Assembly: GCF_004005565.1 (NCBI RefSeq)
Contig: NZ_SADD01000001.1
Coordinates: 1,420,325 to 1,484,324 of the forward strand
DNA from: Lujinxingia sediminis
Lineage (GTDB): Bacteria; Myxococcota_A; Bradymonadia; Bradymonadales; Bradymonadaceae
DNA length: 64,000 nucleotides
Reading direction: 5' to 3'
Part shown: piece after piece, positions 1 to 8,545 of the stretch
How the letters are laid out: every line of letters starts with the position of its first letter
Numbering within the stretch: the first letter of the stretch is position 1
Notes under the pieces: model-generated
The model's input: the letters and a program-made list of their open reading frames with translations, nothing else
Database searches by the model: none
Told to the model about the DNA's origin: nothing
Position numbers and translations under genes: made by a program

Positions 1-95
1 TCGACTACTGGGAGTTCTACGAGGAGGGCGTCCTGACCCGAGTGGGGCGAGATACCGATGGCGATGGGCAGGCCGACACCTGGCAGGCTCGCTGA
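1..95 (+). CDS. C-terminal fragment of a protein with a calcium-loop-like tail
   Basis: Only the last 31 codons are present, read from base 3 to a TGA at 93-95. The visible residues include an Asp/Gly-rich DTDGDGQADTW stretch, which resembles the calcium-binding DxDxDG loops (thrombospondin type 3 or dockerin-like) common in secreted proteins of this kind of bacterium. A strong intrinsic terminator follows 31 bases after the stop, so this is the 3' end of its transcript. The gene starts outside the window, so length, signal peptide and domain order cannot be judged. Function unknown; the loop resemblance rests on one short motif. Confidence 0.6.
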   Translation, partial: DYWEFYEEGVLTRVGRDTDGDGQADTWQAR

Positions 96-126
96 AGCCG
101 TCCATCATCAGGCATGAAACCCCCAA

Positions 127-157
127 CGGGGCCGCAGTGGAGCGGCCCCGTTTTTTT
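127..157 (+). terminator. Rho-independent terminator after the partial first gene
   Basis: A perfect 9-bp GC stem (127-135 pairing with 142-150) closes a 6-base loop and is followed directly by seven T residues (151-157). It ends the rightward transcript of the partial gene. It also lies just beyond the stop of the leftward tcdA gene, but no T-run is seen in that direction. Confidence 0.9.
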
Positions 158-182
158 GATCCTGCCCCCTTCGCTACGCGCC

Positions 183-1088
183 CTACTCCGCGGCCGCCTG
201 CGCATCAAGCGCACCGGTCAGCTCTCGCACCACCACGGAGGCTGCCAACATACCGAAACTTCCGGTCACAAAGCTCACCGTGCCTTCGATCAGATTACGG
301 TGCTCACAGGAGTGCAGATCGTTTCCTTTGGTCGGACAGATGCAACGAAAGCCGGAGGTGCCATCGTAGCTGAGCGACTGCGGCTCATGGCGCGTCTCGC
401 TGCTGTAGACCGTGGGAATCCCCATGCGTTTATTACCGGAGAGCACGCCGCGCTGACGCATGATCTTACGCACCGCGCGCGCCAGCGGATCGCCTTTGGT
501 GCGCGACAGATCCGTGACCTCAATGCGAGTCGGATCGAGCTTACCGGCCGCCCCCATGCATGAGACCACCGGGATGCCTTGTTCAAGGCACGAAACCAGC
601 AGATGAACTTTGGCGCTGACGTTATCGATGGCATCGACCACAAAGTCCGGTCGCTGACTCAAAAACGACTCGCTGGTGGCCTCGTGGTAAAAGGCTCGCC
701 TCCCGACGACGGTTGCCTCCGGATTAATCAGAGAGCAGCGCTCGGCCATCAAGTCAGCCTTCCACTTACCGAAGGTCCCTTTCATGGCGTGAAGCTGACG
801 GTTGGTGTTGGTGCCACAGACGCGGTCGAAGTCCACCAGCGTGAGCTTGCCCAGACCGGTGCGTGCCAGGCTCTCGGCGGTGTAGCTTCCCACGCCGCCA
901 AGCCCGAAGATCATGACGTGTGAGCCATAGAGACGCTCCATGGCGTCTTCACCCAGGAGGCGGCCGGCGCGATCCCAGCGCCGGTGCAACGCCCAAGACT
1001 TCATCGGGCGGCCCTCGAAGACCACCGTACCGGCGTCATCCGGCTGGTTTTGTTCGTCTACGCTCAAACCATCGATGGGACAGCTCAT
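183..1088 (-). CDS. tcdA: tRNA threonylcarbamoyladenosine dehydratase (TcdA/CsdL family)
   Basis: This 301-aa E1-like protein of the ThiF/MoeB/HesA fold is predicted to cyclise t6A37 of tRNA to ct6A using ATP. The N-terminal third has the nucleotide-binding GLGGVGSYTAESLARTG motif and the TNTNRQ stretch typical of the TcdA branch, and no rhodanese or ubiquitin-like partner is encoded nearby. The start gives about 30 residues before the conserved RRWDRAGRLLG region; an internal Met at residue 29 is an alternative. An oddity is a cysteine group near residue 245 (FRCICPTKGN followed by a further Cys), absent from E. coli TcdA as I remember it. It stands alone, 102 bases downstream of tatD on the same strand. 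Confidence 0.9.
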   Translation of the reverse strand: MSCPIDGLSVDEQNQPDDAGTVVFEGRPMKSWALHRRWDRAGRLLGEDAMERLYGSHVMIFGLGGVGSYTAESLARTGLGKLTLVDFDRVCGTNTNRQLHAMKGTFGKWKADLMAERCSLINPEATVVGRRAFYHEATSESFLSQRPDFVVDAIDNVSAKVHLLVSCLEQGIPVVSCMGAAGKLDPTRIEVTDLSRTKGDPLARAVRKIMRQRGVLSGNKRMGIPTVYSSETRHEPQSLSYDGTSGFRCICPTKGNDLHSCEHRNLIEGTVSFVTGSFGMLAASVVVRELTGALDAQAAAE

Positions 1089-1190
1089 CGTCGTTTCTCA
1101 CTGCTCGGGGGGAAGGCGACCAACAGACCTCGGCTGCGAGGCCCGAATCGAGGCGCGCAAATTACGCACTTTACGCGAGAAGCTCAACAC

Positions 1191-1994
1191 TTAAGCATCG
1201 GAGCTGAGCGTGCCGTCGAGGCGAAAGAGCCGGCGAGTGTTCTCGGAGCACCGCGCTACGAGCCGCTCGGGAGGTTGGTGAAGCGCGGCGGCAACCGCCC
1301 TGGCCACCTCAAAAAGATCTGCGGGCTCGGAGCGCTCGTGTGCCGATTGACCTGGAGTCGGACCATCGGGGCAATCCGTCTCCAGGTGCATCCGTTCGAG
1401 CGGCACCTGTTGGACAACCGCTCGAAGTTTCTCGGGATTTCGAGCCAGACGACCTCCCACTGAGATATCGAGGCCGTGCATCAAAAAAAGCGGCACCTGG
1501 CGCGCCGACCCACTGTAACCGTGCATGATCCCGCCGGCCGGAGAGGACCCCTCTCGTCGCAGCAGATCGTGGAGCGTGCTGTGGCAGCGCACTGCGTGCA
1601 ACACCACCGGGAGCTTTCGCTCTCTCGCCATTCGCAGCTGCTCAGAACAGGCGCGAAGTTGCAGCGCACGGGCCTCCCTTTCGGTCGCCCGCACGAAGTC
1701 GAGCCCGAATTCGCCGACCGCCGCCCAACCTTCCTCATCCAGGGCGTCCTCAAGCAACGCCAACTCGCGAGTCAGCGCGTCAGCGCCCATGGCATCGACC
1801 GCCCAGGGATGCACCCCGGCGCAGATCGCCACGCCGGGATGAACGCCCATGTGCTTGAGCTCGGTGCGACGGCGATGATCGTAGTCGGCCACCACAAGAC
1901 CCTGCACCCCGGCCATGACGGCCCGTGCGAGCGCCTCGTCACGATCGGCGTCAAAGGCCTCAAAATGCAGGTGGCAATGCGCATCGATCATCAC
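1191..1994 (-). CDS. TatD-family metal-dependent hydrolase
   Basis: A 267-aa protein of the amidohydrolase superfamily. It begins with the metal-binding DAHCHLH motif and continues with GVHPW, GEFGLDF (metal-ligand Glu), a VLHAVR histidine, MHGYSGS and the ETDCPDGP aspartate, which together give the TatD dinuclear metal site in order. TatD proteins are 3'-5' exonucleases or deoxyribonuclease-like enzymes; the exact substrate here is unknown. Two adjacent ATGs (1994 and 1991) are both possible starts, with a GGGGCAGG ribosome site just upstream. The gene begins 9 bases after the stop of an upstream lipoprotein gene, so the two are probably co-transcribed. Confidence 0.88.
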   Translation of the reverse strand: MMIDAHCHLHFEAFDADRDEALARAVMAGVQGLVVADYDHRRRTELKHMGVHPGVAICAGVHPWAVDAMGADALTRELALLEDALDEEGWAAVGEFGLDFVRATEREARALQLRACSEQLRMARERKLPVVLHAVRCHSTLHDLLRREGSSPAGGIMHGYSGSARQVPLFLMHGLDISVGGRLARNPEKLRAVVQQVPLERMHLETDCPDGPTPGQSAHERSEPADLFEVARAVAAALHQPPERLVARCSENTRRLFRLDGTLSSDA

Positions 1995-2003
1995 CTGCCC
2001 CTT

Positions 2004-2759
2004 TTAGCTTTCGCCATGCTCAAAGGAGCCGACAAAGGCCTCAAATCCTGCGGCCTTCGCGTCGATCAGGGGCTTGGGCCCGACCATGCGGAAGAAGAAA
2101 AGCCCCTGGGAGGTCTCGGCGATCGCGCCCAGCATTCGCTGCGCGTCGCGTGGCCCCTGCCCGCCCATCGCCATACCGGCGTCGTAGGTCCCGGAGGCAT
2201 CCACGGTGTGCACCTTCACACCGTTAACCTCTCGCTCGGCAAAGGTCGCCGCAGGGCCGTCATGAAACTGCCCGGCCCAACGCTCCAGGTTGGCCTCCAC
2301 GCCGCCACCACCGCCCGGGCCGAAGTAGAAAACGACCAGCTCGGCCGGCTCCTGCCCCGCTTCACCGGAGATGCTATACTGAGCCTGACGCATCGCGTTG
2401 GTAGGCAGCTGGGGCTGCCAGCCTTCCGGTGCCTGCCAGCGAATCGGCCCGACCGTACCGTACTCCTGAGGCGACATACGCGGGACCTGAGGCGCGGGCA
2501 CGCCCCCGATCATCTCACCGCCCTGCCCTCCCTGCTGTCCCATCGGAGGATGCCCGGGTGGAAGTTCCGTGCCCTCGACCGGCCCCAGTCCGCCGGAGCT
2601 GCCCTGTGTAGCCTGCGCCGCAGCGGCTCCCCCCGCGTTCTGCGAGGGGGCCGATGCCGACGCGCTCACCGAGGGCGCGCCCTCAAAGGGGTCGTCCTCG
2701 CAGCCTGCAAGGCCCAGCGCCACAACCAGCGCCATCGAGCCCAACGTTACCTTTTTCAT
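2004..2759 (-). CDS. Uncharacterised lipoprotein, Gly/Pro/Gln-rich linker
   Basis: A 251-aa exported protein with a lipoprotein signal: Lys-Lys start, hydrophobic core, and a lipobox ending GLAGC at about residue 20. After the lipidated Cys come about 90 residues rich in Ala, Ser, Gly, Pro and Gln, then a folded domain (about 110-251) with no motif I recognise. A GTG six bases upstream (2765) is possible, but the AGGT ribosome site is better spaced for the ATG at 2759. It lies 9 bases upstream of tatD on the same strand. Lipid attachment is well supported; the function is unknown. Confidence 0.8.
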   Translation of the reverse strand: MKKVTLGSMALVVALGLAGCEDDPFEGAPSVSASASAPSQNAGGAAAAQATQGSSGGLGPVEGTELPPGHPPMGQQGGQGGEMIGGVPAPQVPRMSPQEYGTVGPIRWQAPEGWQPQLPTNAMRQAQYSISGEAGQEPAELVVFYFGPGGGGGVEANLERWAGQFHDGPAATFAEREVNGVKVHTVDASGTYDAGMAMGGQGPRDAQRMLGAIAETSQGLFFFRMVGPKPLIDAKAAGFEAFVGSFEHGES

Positions 2760-2890
2760 GATCACTACCTGAACTTAAAGTTTGGAATCGTCATCGGCGT
2801 CTGATGCGCCGGCACTTCGATTGCGCTGCAACACAGCGCCAGCGCAACCCTTAACACCCGGTCGGGCATTCCCCCAAGTCGGCTTCTGCC

Positions 2891-4552
2891 TCACATCAAC
2901 AGGTTGCTTGCGTCATAGTCGTGGATCTGGGAGTCGCCGCTGATCGAAAGCTGCGCAAATTGATTAAACCCGGTGCGCATATCGGTGGCCCTGACGCTGA
3001 GCATGCCGTTGGTATCGACCTCAAAGGTCACCTCAATCTGCACCTCTTCGCGCGGCCCCGGGGGAATGTCGGTCAGCTCCAAGACGCCAAGCTGCTGATT
3101 GTCCTCGATGCGTCGGCTGTTGCCCGAGTAGATCGGAAGCACCACCCGGGTCTGATCGTCGCGCGACGTCGAGAAGTAGCGGGAGCGCTCCAGTGGGAGT
3201 TGTCCGTTGCGCTCAATAATAATGTCCATCACGCCGCCGACCGTCGCCACACCCAGGGCGTGGGGGGTGACGTCGATGAGCAGCGGGCCGGCCTGAGCGC
3301 CCTGCTCGACTGCATCGATCTCTTCGAGCCAGCTCTCATCGAGCTCCTCGATGCCCTCCTCAAAACCTGCGAGCGCCGGAATCGCCGGCATCGGTGCCGG
3401 CGCGGCCTGCTCTTGCACCATCGACGCGCCGAAAACCGCAGCACCGACAGCGACCACCTCGTCCGGATCAATGCCCAACACCGGCTCGCGGTTAAAGAAC
3501 TCCCTGGCCCGTCGCTGCACCAGCGGCACCCGCGTCGAGCCTCCAACGAGCACCAGGTGGTCGATCTCCGCGCGCTGCAACCCCGCGCTGCGCAGGGCGT
3601 CTTCGCAGGTTGTCAGGCTCTGGTCGACGATGTCGGAGCAGCGTTTCTCGAAGTTGTCGCGGGTCAGCGAGAAGTCGAGTTCCAGCTCGGTCACCGTGCC
3701 CGGGATGGTCTCACGGATCATCATGCGCACGGCGTCCTGCTGGCTCAGACCTTTTTTGATCTCCTCGGCGTAGACACGCAGACGCTGACGCACCAGGTCA
3801 TCGGCCGAGAGATCGACGTGGTGCTGGCGTTCAAACGCGTTGAGGATCGCACTGACCAGCCGAAAATCGAAGTCGTCCCCTCCCAGATAGCTGTTCCCCG
3901 CGGTGGAAAGCACCTCAAAGACGTTGCCGCGAAGCTCCAGCAGCGTCACATCAAAGGTGCCTCCGCCAAAGTCGTAGATCGCCACGCGCTCGCGCCTATC
4001 ACTGCCGTAACCGTAGGCCAGGGCCGCGGCGGTAGGCTCATTGATCAGGCGGAGCACTTCGAGCCCGGCGAGTTCCCCGGCGCGTTTCGTGGCGCGCCGC
4101 TGCGCCTCATCGAAGTTTGCCGGAACCGTGATCACGGCGCGGGTCACCGGCTGCCCCAGATAGTCCTCGGCCAGCCCTTTGAGATAGTGCAGAACCCGCG
4201 CGCCGATACCCTCAGGCGGATGAAGTTGCTGCTGCACCTGGATGCGCGGCGTGTTGTCCTCCGCCGGAATGATCGGAAAAGGGAAGAGCCCCATCAACAT
4301 CTTGATCTCGGGGCTATCGTACGGACGCCCGATCAGACGTTTGGCGCTGAAGACCGTGTTCATCGGATCGCTGAGTCGATAAGGGCGCGCGTCGTTTCCG
4401 ACGATGGCCTGCCCGCCCGTCATCAAATGAACGATCGACGGATGCACGCGGCGCCCCTGCGCGTCCGGGATCACGATCGCCTCCCCCTCCAGCACCACCG
4501 AGATCACGGAGTTCGAGGTTCCAAGGTCGATCCCTGCGACAATCTCCGACAT
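2891..4552 (-). CDS. DnaK-like Hsp70 chaperone lacking the C-terminal lid
   Basis: A 553-aa Hsp70 relative. The ATPase domain (about 1-380) has GIDLGTSNS, the IYDFGGGTFDV phosphate loop and the LVGGSTRVP adenosine motif. A linker with LLIDVTPHALG leads to a beta-sandwich substrate domain that stops near residue 550, so the helical lid of ordinary DnaK (about 640 aa) is missing. An acidic insert of roughly 35 residues (EEGIEELDESW region) sits between the ATPase domain and the linker. The start at 4552 is preferred over an in-frame ATG at 4558 because an AGGAG lies 6 bases before it and would touch the other ATG. No grpE or dnaJ is adjacent, so this is probably an accessory Hsp70 and not housekeeping DnaK. 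Confidence 0.9.
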   Translation of the reverse strand: MSEIVAGIDLGTSNSVISVVLEGEAIVIPDAQGRRVHPSIVHLMTGGQAIVGNDARPYRLSDPMNTVFSAKRLIGRPYDSPEIKMLMGLFPFPIIPAEDNTPRIQVQQQLHPPEGIGARVLHYLKGLAEDYLGQPVTRAVITVPANFDEAQRRATKRAGELAGLEVLRLINEPTAAALAYGYGSDRRERVAIYDFGGGTFDVTLLELRGNVFEVLSTAGNSYLGGDDFDFRLVSAILNAFERQHHVDLSADDLVRQRLRVYAEEIKKGLSQQDAVRMMIRETIPGTVTELELDFSLTRDNFEKRCSDIVDQSLTTCEDALRSAGLQRAEIDHLVLVGGSTRVPLVQRRAREFFNREPVLGIDPDEVVAVGAAVFGASMVQEQAAPAPMPAIPALAGFEEGIEELDESWLEEIDAVEQGAQAGPLLIDVTPHALGVATVGGVMDIIIERNGQLPLERSRYFSTSRDDQTRVVLPIYSGNSRRIEDNQQLGVLELTDIPPGPREEVQIEVTFEVDTNGMLSVRATDMRTGFNQFAQLSISGDSQIHDYDASNLLM

Positions 4553-4903
4553 GTGCATCTCCTGCGAGTTCAGTCCGACTTCATCTTACGGGCCCCGCAG
4601 ACGCCGGAGCCACGCACATCGGCGGGGATGGTGCCACAGCCCGGCTATAGCGGCCAACCTCGACGTGGTAATGCGACGCGTCACACGCCTACACGGCTCC
4701 TTGACCCGAACAGCGGCGAGTTGAAGATCGCTCCGCGAACTCGCGCGGAGCCGGGGTTGCCGACTTGGGCCGGGTTCGCTATGAAAGGGGGTCTTTGCGC
4801 CGCCTGATTTTTGTGGCGCTACGCTGTGTATCAACCCGAAACGGACGCCCTCTTCCCTCAACATCTGCAGGGCGGCCCCCGTAACTTATCTGGAGTCTCC
4901 ATC
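4553..4903. other. 351-bp intergenic region between divergent Hsp70 and Fe-S oxidoreductase genes
   Basis: This stretch must hold the promoters of both flanking genes. A 7-bp hairpin (4731-4737 with 4744-4750) has no T-run. I see no convincing sigma-70 hexamer pair, RNA gene or supported small gene. Confidence 0.4.
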
Positions 4904-6976
4904 GTGGACAGCTTCCTCGAACTCAGCACGGGTCATCAATGGTTCCGCGTGGTCCTGGGCATCTGCGTGCTCGTGGGCTTTGGCTTTGCGGCCCGCACCG
5001 TTTACTGGCTTCTGCGCTATGTCGCCGCCGGCCAGGGTGACCTCAAAACCAGTCAGATCCCCGAGCGCATCAAAGGCATCATCACCCAGGTTCTTGGCCA
5101 GGCGCGCGTGATCGCCGAACCGGCCGGAGTCCTGCACCTCTTTATTTTCTGGGGCTTCCTGATCCTTCAGCTGGAAACGCTGGAGTACATCGCGCGTGCC
5201 TTTAAGTGGGACTTTCACCTGAGCGCATTTATTGGCCGTGCCGGCTACAACGGCGCGCTCTTCATGCAGGATGTCTTTGGCTTCCTGGTGCTTGTGGCGA
5301 TTTTGATGTCGGCGTTCCGCCGTTACGTCATCCGCCCCAAACACTCCCTGCAGTCGGTGGACGGCGCCGTGATCATCGCGCTTATCGCGTCATTGATGAT
5401 CACCAAGTTTATCGCCAATGGTGCCGAGATCGCCTTTATCAGCGTGGAGAACCAGGCGCATGACGCGCAGTGGACCCCGGTGGCACTTTTCACCTCCACG
5501 ATCCTGCAGAGCCTGGGTGCCTCGCCGCAGTCTGAGGGCATGTTCTGGATCTACCACGTCTCCTACTGGCTCCACATCGGCATCGTTGTGGCCTTTGCCA
5601 ACTACATTCCCTTCGGCAAGCACCTGCACCTGATCGGGGCGATTCCCAACATCTTCTTCCGCAAGCTCGAGCCCTCCGGCGCGCTCTACCCCATCGACAT
5701 GGAAGACGAGAATGTGGAGTCCTTCGGGGCGGCCCGCGTTGAAGATCTGCGCTGGAAGCAGCTCCTCGACACCTACGCCTGCACCGAGTGCGGACGCTGC
5801 GAGCATTACTGCCCGGCGTACAACACCGGCAAGGCGCTCAACCCGATGGCCGTGATCCACAACATCAAAGAGCACCTTCGCGAGAAAGGCGTTGCTGCGA
5901 TCCGGGGAAACAACCCGGAGGCCGCCGAGGAGTTCCCCCCTCTGGCCGGGGGTATCATCACCAAAGAAGAGCTGTGGGCCTGCACCACCTGCGGGGCGTG
6001 CGTGGCCAACTGCCCGGTCTACATTGAGCACGTCGATACCATCGTCGACATGCGCCGCTATCTGGCGCTGATGGAATCGGACTTCTCGGCGGAGGTCGGT
6101 CGCACCTTCCGCAACATGGAGAACAACTCCAACCCCTGGGGCATCTCCTCGTCCTACCGCGCCGACTGGGCCGAAGGTCTCGACATCCCCCTGATGAGCG
6201 AGATGACCTCGGCTCCGGACTACCTCTTCTTCGTGGGCTGCGCCGGAAGCTTCGACGACCGCCAGAAGAAAGTGACCCAGGCCTTCGCCAAGATCCTTCG
6301 TTCGGCAGGCGTCTCGGTGGCGATCCTGGGGCCGGAAGAGGCCTGCACCGGCGACCCTGCCCGTCGTATCGGTAACGAGTACCTCTACTGGATGCTCGCG
6401 ACTCAGAACATCGAGACGATGAACAGCTACGGGGTCACCAAAATCATCACCACCTGCCCCCATTGCTTCCACACCATCGGCAAAGAGTACCCGCAGCTGG
6501 GCGGACACTACGAGGTGCTCCACCACACCGCGCTGCTCAATGAGCTGATTCAGCATCAGCGCATTCAGCTCAAGCCCTCGGCGACGATGAAGGTCACCTA
6601 CCACGACTCCTGCTACATCGGGCGCTGGGACAACAGCTACTCCAACCCCCGTGAGGTGCTTCAGTCTGTGCCCGGGGTGGTCATGCAGGAGATGGATCTT
6701 AATAAGAAGCAGAGCTTCTGCTGCGGCGCCGGTGGCGGCCGTATGTGGATGGAAGAGACCGAAGGCAAGCGCGTTAACATCGAGCGCACCGACCAGGCCC
6801 TGGCCACCACGCCGGACGCCATCGCGGTCAACTGTCCCTTCTGCCTGACGATGTTCGACGACGGCCTCAAGAACCGCGGTGCCGACGAAGTCAAACTGCT
6901 CGACCTGGCCGAGATCATCGCAGAAAACCTCGTGGAAACCGCTCCCGAGGAGACGATTGAGGCGGCGGCAGAGTAA
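4904..6976 (+). CDS. Membrane Fe-S oxidoreductase, HdrD/FadF-like (predicted ETF:quinone oxidoreductase)
   Basis: A 690-aa inner-membrane protein. The first ~270 residues hold several transmembrane helices resembling nitrate reductase gamma subunit. Then come two 4Fe-4S motifs (CTECGRCEHYCP and CTTCGACVANCP) and two CCG cysteine domains (CAGSF region, CPHC, FCCGAGGG, NCPFC). This order is that of FadF/EMO proteins, which pass electrons from electron-transfer flavoprotein to menaquinone during fatty-acid oxidation. That role is inferred from the family, since no etfAB lies nearby. I chose the GTG at 4904 because GGAG sits 8 bases upstream and translation then enters the first helix region quickly; a TTG at 4811 opens a longer frame with no family support. 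Confidence 0.85.
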   Translation: MDSFLELSTGHQWFRVVLGICVLVGFGFAARTVYWLLRYVAAGQGDLKTSQIPERIKGIITQVLGQARVIAEPAGVLHLFIFWGFLILQLETLEYIARAFKWDFHLSAFIGRAGYNGALFMQDVFGFLVLVAILMSAFRRYVIRPKHSLQSVDGAVIIALIASLMITKFIANGAEIAFISVENQAHDAQWTPVALFTSTILQSLGASPQSEGMFWIYHVSYWLHIGIVVAFANYIPFGKHLHLIGAIPNIFFRKLEPSGALYPIDMEDENVESFGAARVEDLRWKQLLDTYACTECGRCEHYCPAYNTGKALNPMAVIHNIKEHLREKGVAAIRGNNPEAAEEFPPLAGGIITKEELWACTTCGACVANCPVYIEHVDTIVDMRRYLALMESDFSAEVGRTFRNMENNSNPWGISSSYRADWAEGLDIPLMSEMTSAPDYLFFVGCAGSFDDRQKKVTQAFAKILRSAGVSVAILGPEEACTGDPARRIGNEYLYWMLATQNIETMNSYGVTKIITTCPHCFHTIGKEYPQLGGHYEVLHHTALLNELIQHQRIQLKPSATMKVTYHDSCYIGRWDNSYSNPREVLQSVPGVVMQEMDLNKKQSFCCGAGGGRMWMEETEGKRVNIERTDQALATTPDAIAVNCPFCLTMFDDGLKNRGADEVKLLDLAEIIAENLVETAPEETIEAAAE

Positions 6977-7130
6977 CGCGGCCGCCACGTAAGACCCGGC
7001 CGGGGGGGGGGCGCGCGGGCGCCCCCCCCCCCCCCCACCCCCCCCCCCCCCCACCGGAGGGGGGGGGGGCCGAGTACCGCGGCCGCCCCGTCCCCCCCGG
7101 CCGGGGCGCGCGCGCGCGCGCGCCCCGGCC
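6971..7130. repeat. Degenerate duplication with G/C homopolymers and a 32-bp GC palindrome; probable assembly artefact
   Basis: Bases 6971-7005 (the end of the upstream gene and beyond) reappear 101 bases later at 7072-7106. Nearly all differences are changes to C. Between the copies lie long runs of G and C broken only by single A residues. The second copy leads into a perfect 32-bp palindrome (7099-7130) made of GGCCGGGG, alternating CG and CCCCGGCC. The simplest reading is a real terminator-like GC hairpin after the upstream stop codon, around which sequencing or assembly failed and inserted a corrupted copy. A true expansion is less likely but not excluded. Confidence 0.65.
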
Positions 7131-7219
7131 CCCTCGAACGCCGCCGAAGCATCGCTGAGGCGGCGCTCTCGCTTAAACGCCCTGCGCGCCTCACCGGCGC
7201 CACACCCCCTGGAGACGCC

Positions 7220-8464
7220 ATGACCTACCTTTCCCCCGAGATGCAACAGGCCGATCCGGAAGTCTTCGAGATCCTCGAAGCGGAAGATCAGCGCCAGCAC
7301 AACACCGTGCGCCTGATCGCCAGCGAAAACTACACCTCCAAGGCGGTGATGGAGGCCACCGGGAGCCGGCTCACTAACAAGTACAGCGAGGGCTACCCGG
7401 GCAAGCGCTACTACCAGGGCCAGGAGAATACCGACCGCATCGAACGCCTGGCCTGTGAGCGCGCAAAGGCTCTTTTTGGAGCCGACCACGTCAACATCCA
7501 GCCTTATAGCGGCTCCCCGGCAAACCTGGCGGCCTTCTACGCGCTGCTGGAGCCCGGCGATAAAGTTCTTGGCATGGGACTTCCCTTCGGCGGGCATCTG
7601 ACCCACGGATGGAAGGTGAGCTTCTCGGGACGCTTCTACGACGCGCACGCCTACGCGGTGGATCCGACCACCGAGCAGATCGACTACGACGCCGTCGCGG
7701 CCCAGGCCCGCGAGGTTCGCCCGAAGATGCTGATTTGCGGAGCGTCGGCCTATCCCCGCTTCATCGATTTTGAACGCTTTGCCGAGATCGCCCACGACGT
7801 CGGCGCGGTGCTCCTGGCCGACATCGCCCATATCGCGGGGCTGGTCGCCGCCGGCGTCCACCCCTCCCCGGTGGAGGTCGCCGATGTGGTCACCACCACC
7901 ACGCACAAGACGCTTCGTGGCCCGCGCGGAGGCATGATTCTGTGCAAATCGGAACATGCGAAAGCCATTGACCGCGCGGTCTTCCCGGGCCTTCAGGGCG
8001 GTCCCCATATGAACGCGGTGGCTGCGGCTGCTGTCGCGTTTGGAGAAGCCAACACGGACTCCTTCAAAGCCTACGCGCAGCAGGTCGTCGACAACGCCCG
8101 CGCGCTGGCCGAGGGCCTGCTGACCTATGATCTTCGACTGGTGACCGGCGGAACCGACAACCACCTGGTGTTGCTCGACTTAAGCCCGCGTGACATCGGC
8201 GGGCGAGCCGCAGCCGTGGCCCTGGAGGCGGCAGGGATCGTCGTCAACTCCAACTCCATTCCCTTTGACACGCGCAAGCCCTTCGATCCCTCCGGCATTC
8301 GAATCGGCACCGCCGCTGTGACCACGCGCGGCATGGATCAGGCTGCCATGGGGCAGATCGCTGACTTTATCGGCCGCGCCCTCAACTCCATCGATGACGA
8401 CGCTGCGCTCAACGCGATTCGCGCCGACGTCGAGGCGTTCTGCGCCGACTACCCCATCCCTTAA
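7220..8464 (+). CDS. glyA: Serine hydroxymethyltransferase
   Basis: A 414-aa PLP enzyme interconverting serine and glycine with tetrahydrofolate, the main source of one-carbon units. Visible are IASENYTS, the YSEGYPGKRYYQGQ region, DIAHIAG (Asp201 and His204) and the PLP-lysine motif TTTTHKTLRGPRGG with Lys230. Length matches the family. The GGHLTHG loop is preceded by GLPF where many bacterial enzymes have a DLSH- or LDH-type sequence, a mild divergence. GGAG lies 7 bases before the ATG. The upstream 240 bases are the disturbed GC-rich stretch, so its promoter region is unreliable in this assembly. Confidence 0.95.
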   Translation: MTYLSPEMQQADPEVFEILEAEDQRQHNTVRLIASENYTSKAVMEATGSRLTNKYSEGYPGKRYYQGQENTDRIERLACERAKALFGADHVNIQPYSGSPANLAAFYALLEPGDKVLGMGLPFGGHLTHGWKVSFSGRFYDAHAYAVDPTTEQIDYDAVAAQAREVRPKMLICGASAYPRFIDFERFAEIAHDVGAVLLADIAHIAGLVAAGVHPSPVEVADVVTTTTHKTLRGPRGGMILCKSEHAKAIDRAVFPGLQGGPHMNAVAAAAVAFGEANTDSFKAYAQQVVDNARALAEGLLTYDLRLVTGGTDNHLVLLDLSPRDIGGRAAAVALEAAGIVVNSNSIPFDTRKPFDPSGIRIGTAAVTTRGMDQAAMGQIADFIGRALNSIDDDAALNAIRADVEAFCADYPIP

Positions 8465-8545
8465 CCCGAGCCTTAAGAGCTCCCTAACCGACCACACATC
8501 GACGTCAGCTCGACGTCCAATGCGTGTCCAGGCAGTGAACGTTCT

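Noticed and set aside
2921..4807. A 628-codon frame on the plus strand
   Set aside because: It is the exact antisense of the Hsp70 gene, with Arg/His/Gln-rich composition typical of shadow frames in GC-rich DNA.
5390..8164. A 924-codon open frame on the minus strand
   Set aside because: It lies antisense to two well-supported genes (the Fe-S oxidoreductase and glyA) and runs through the corrupted GC-rich stretch. Its sequence has no recognisable domain and reflects codon bias of the real genes.
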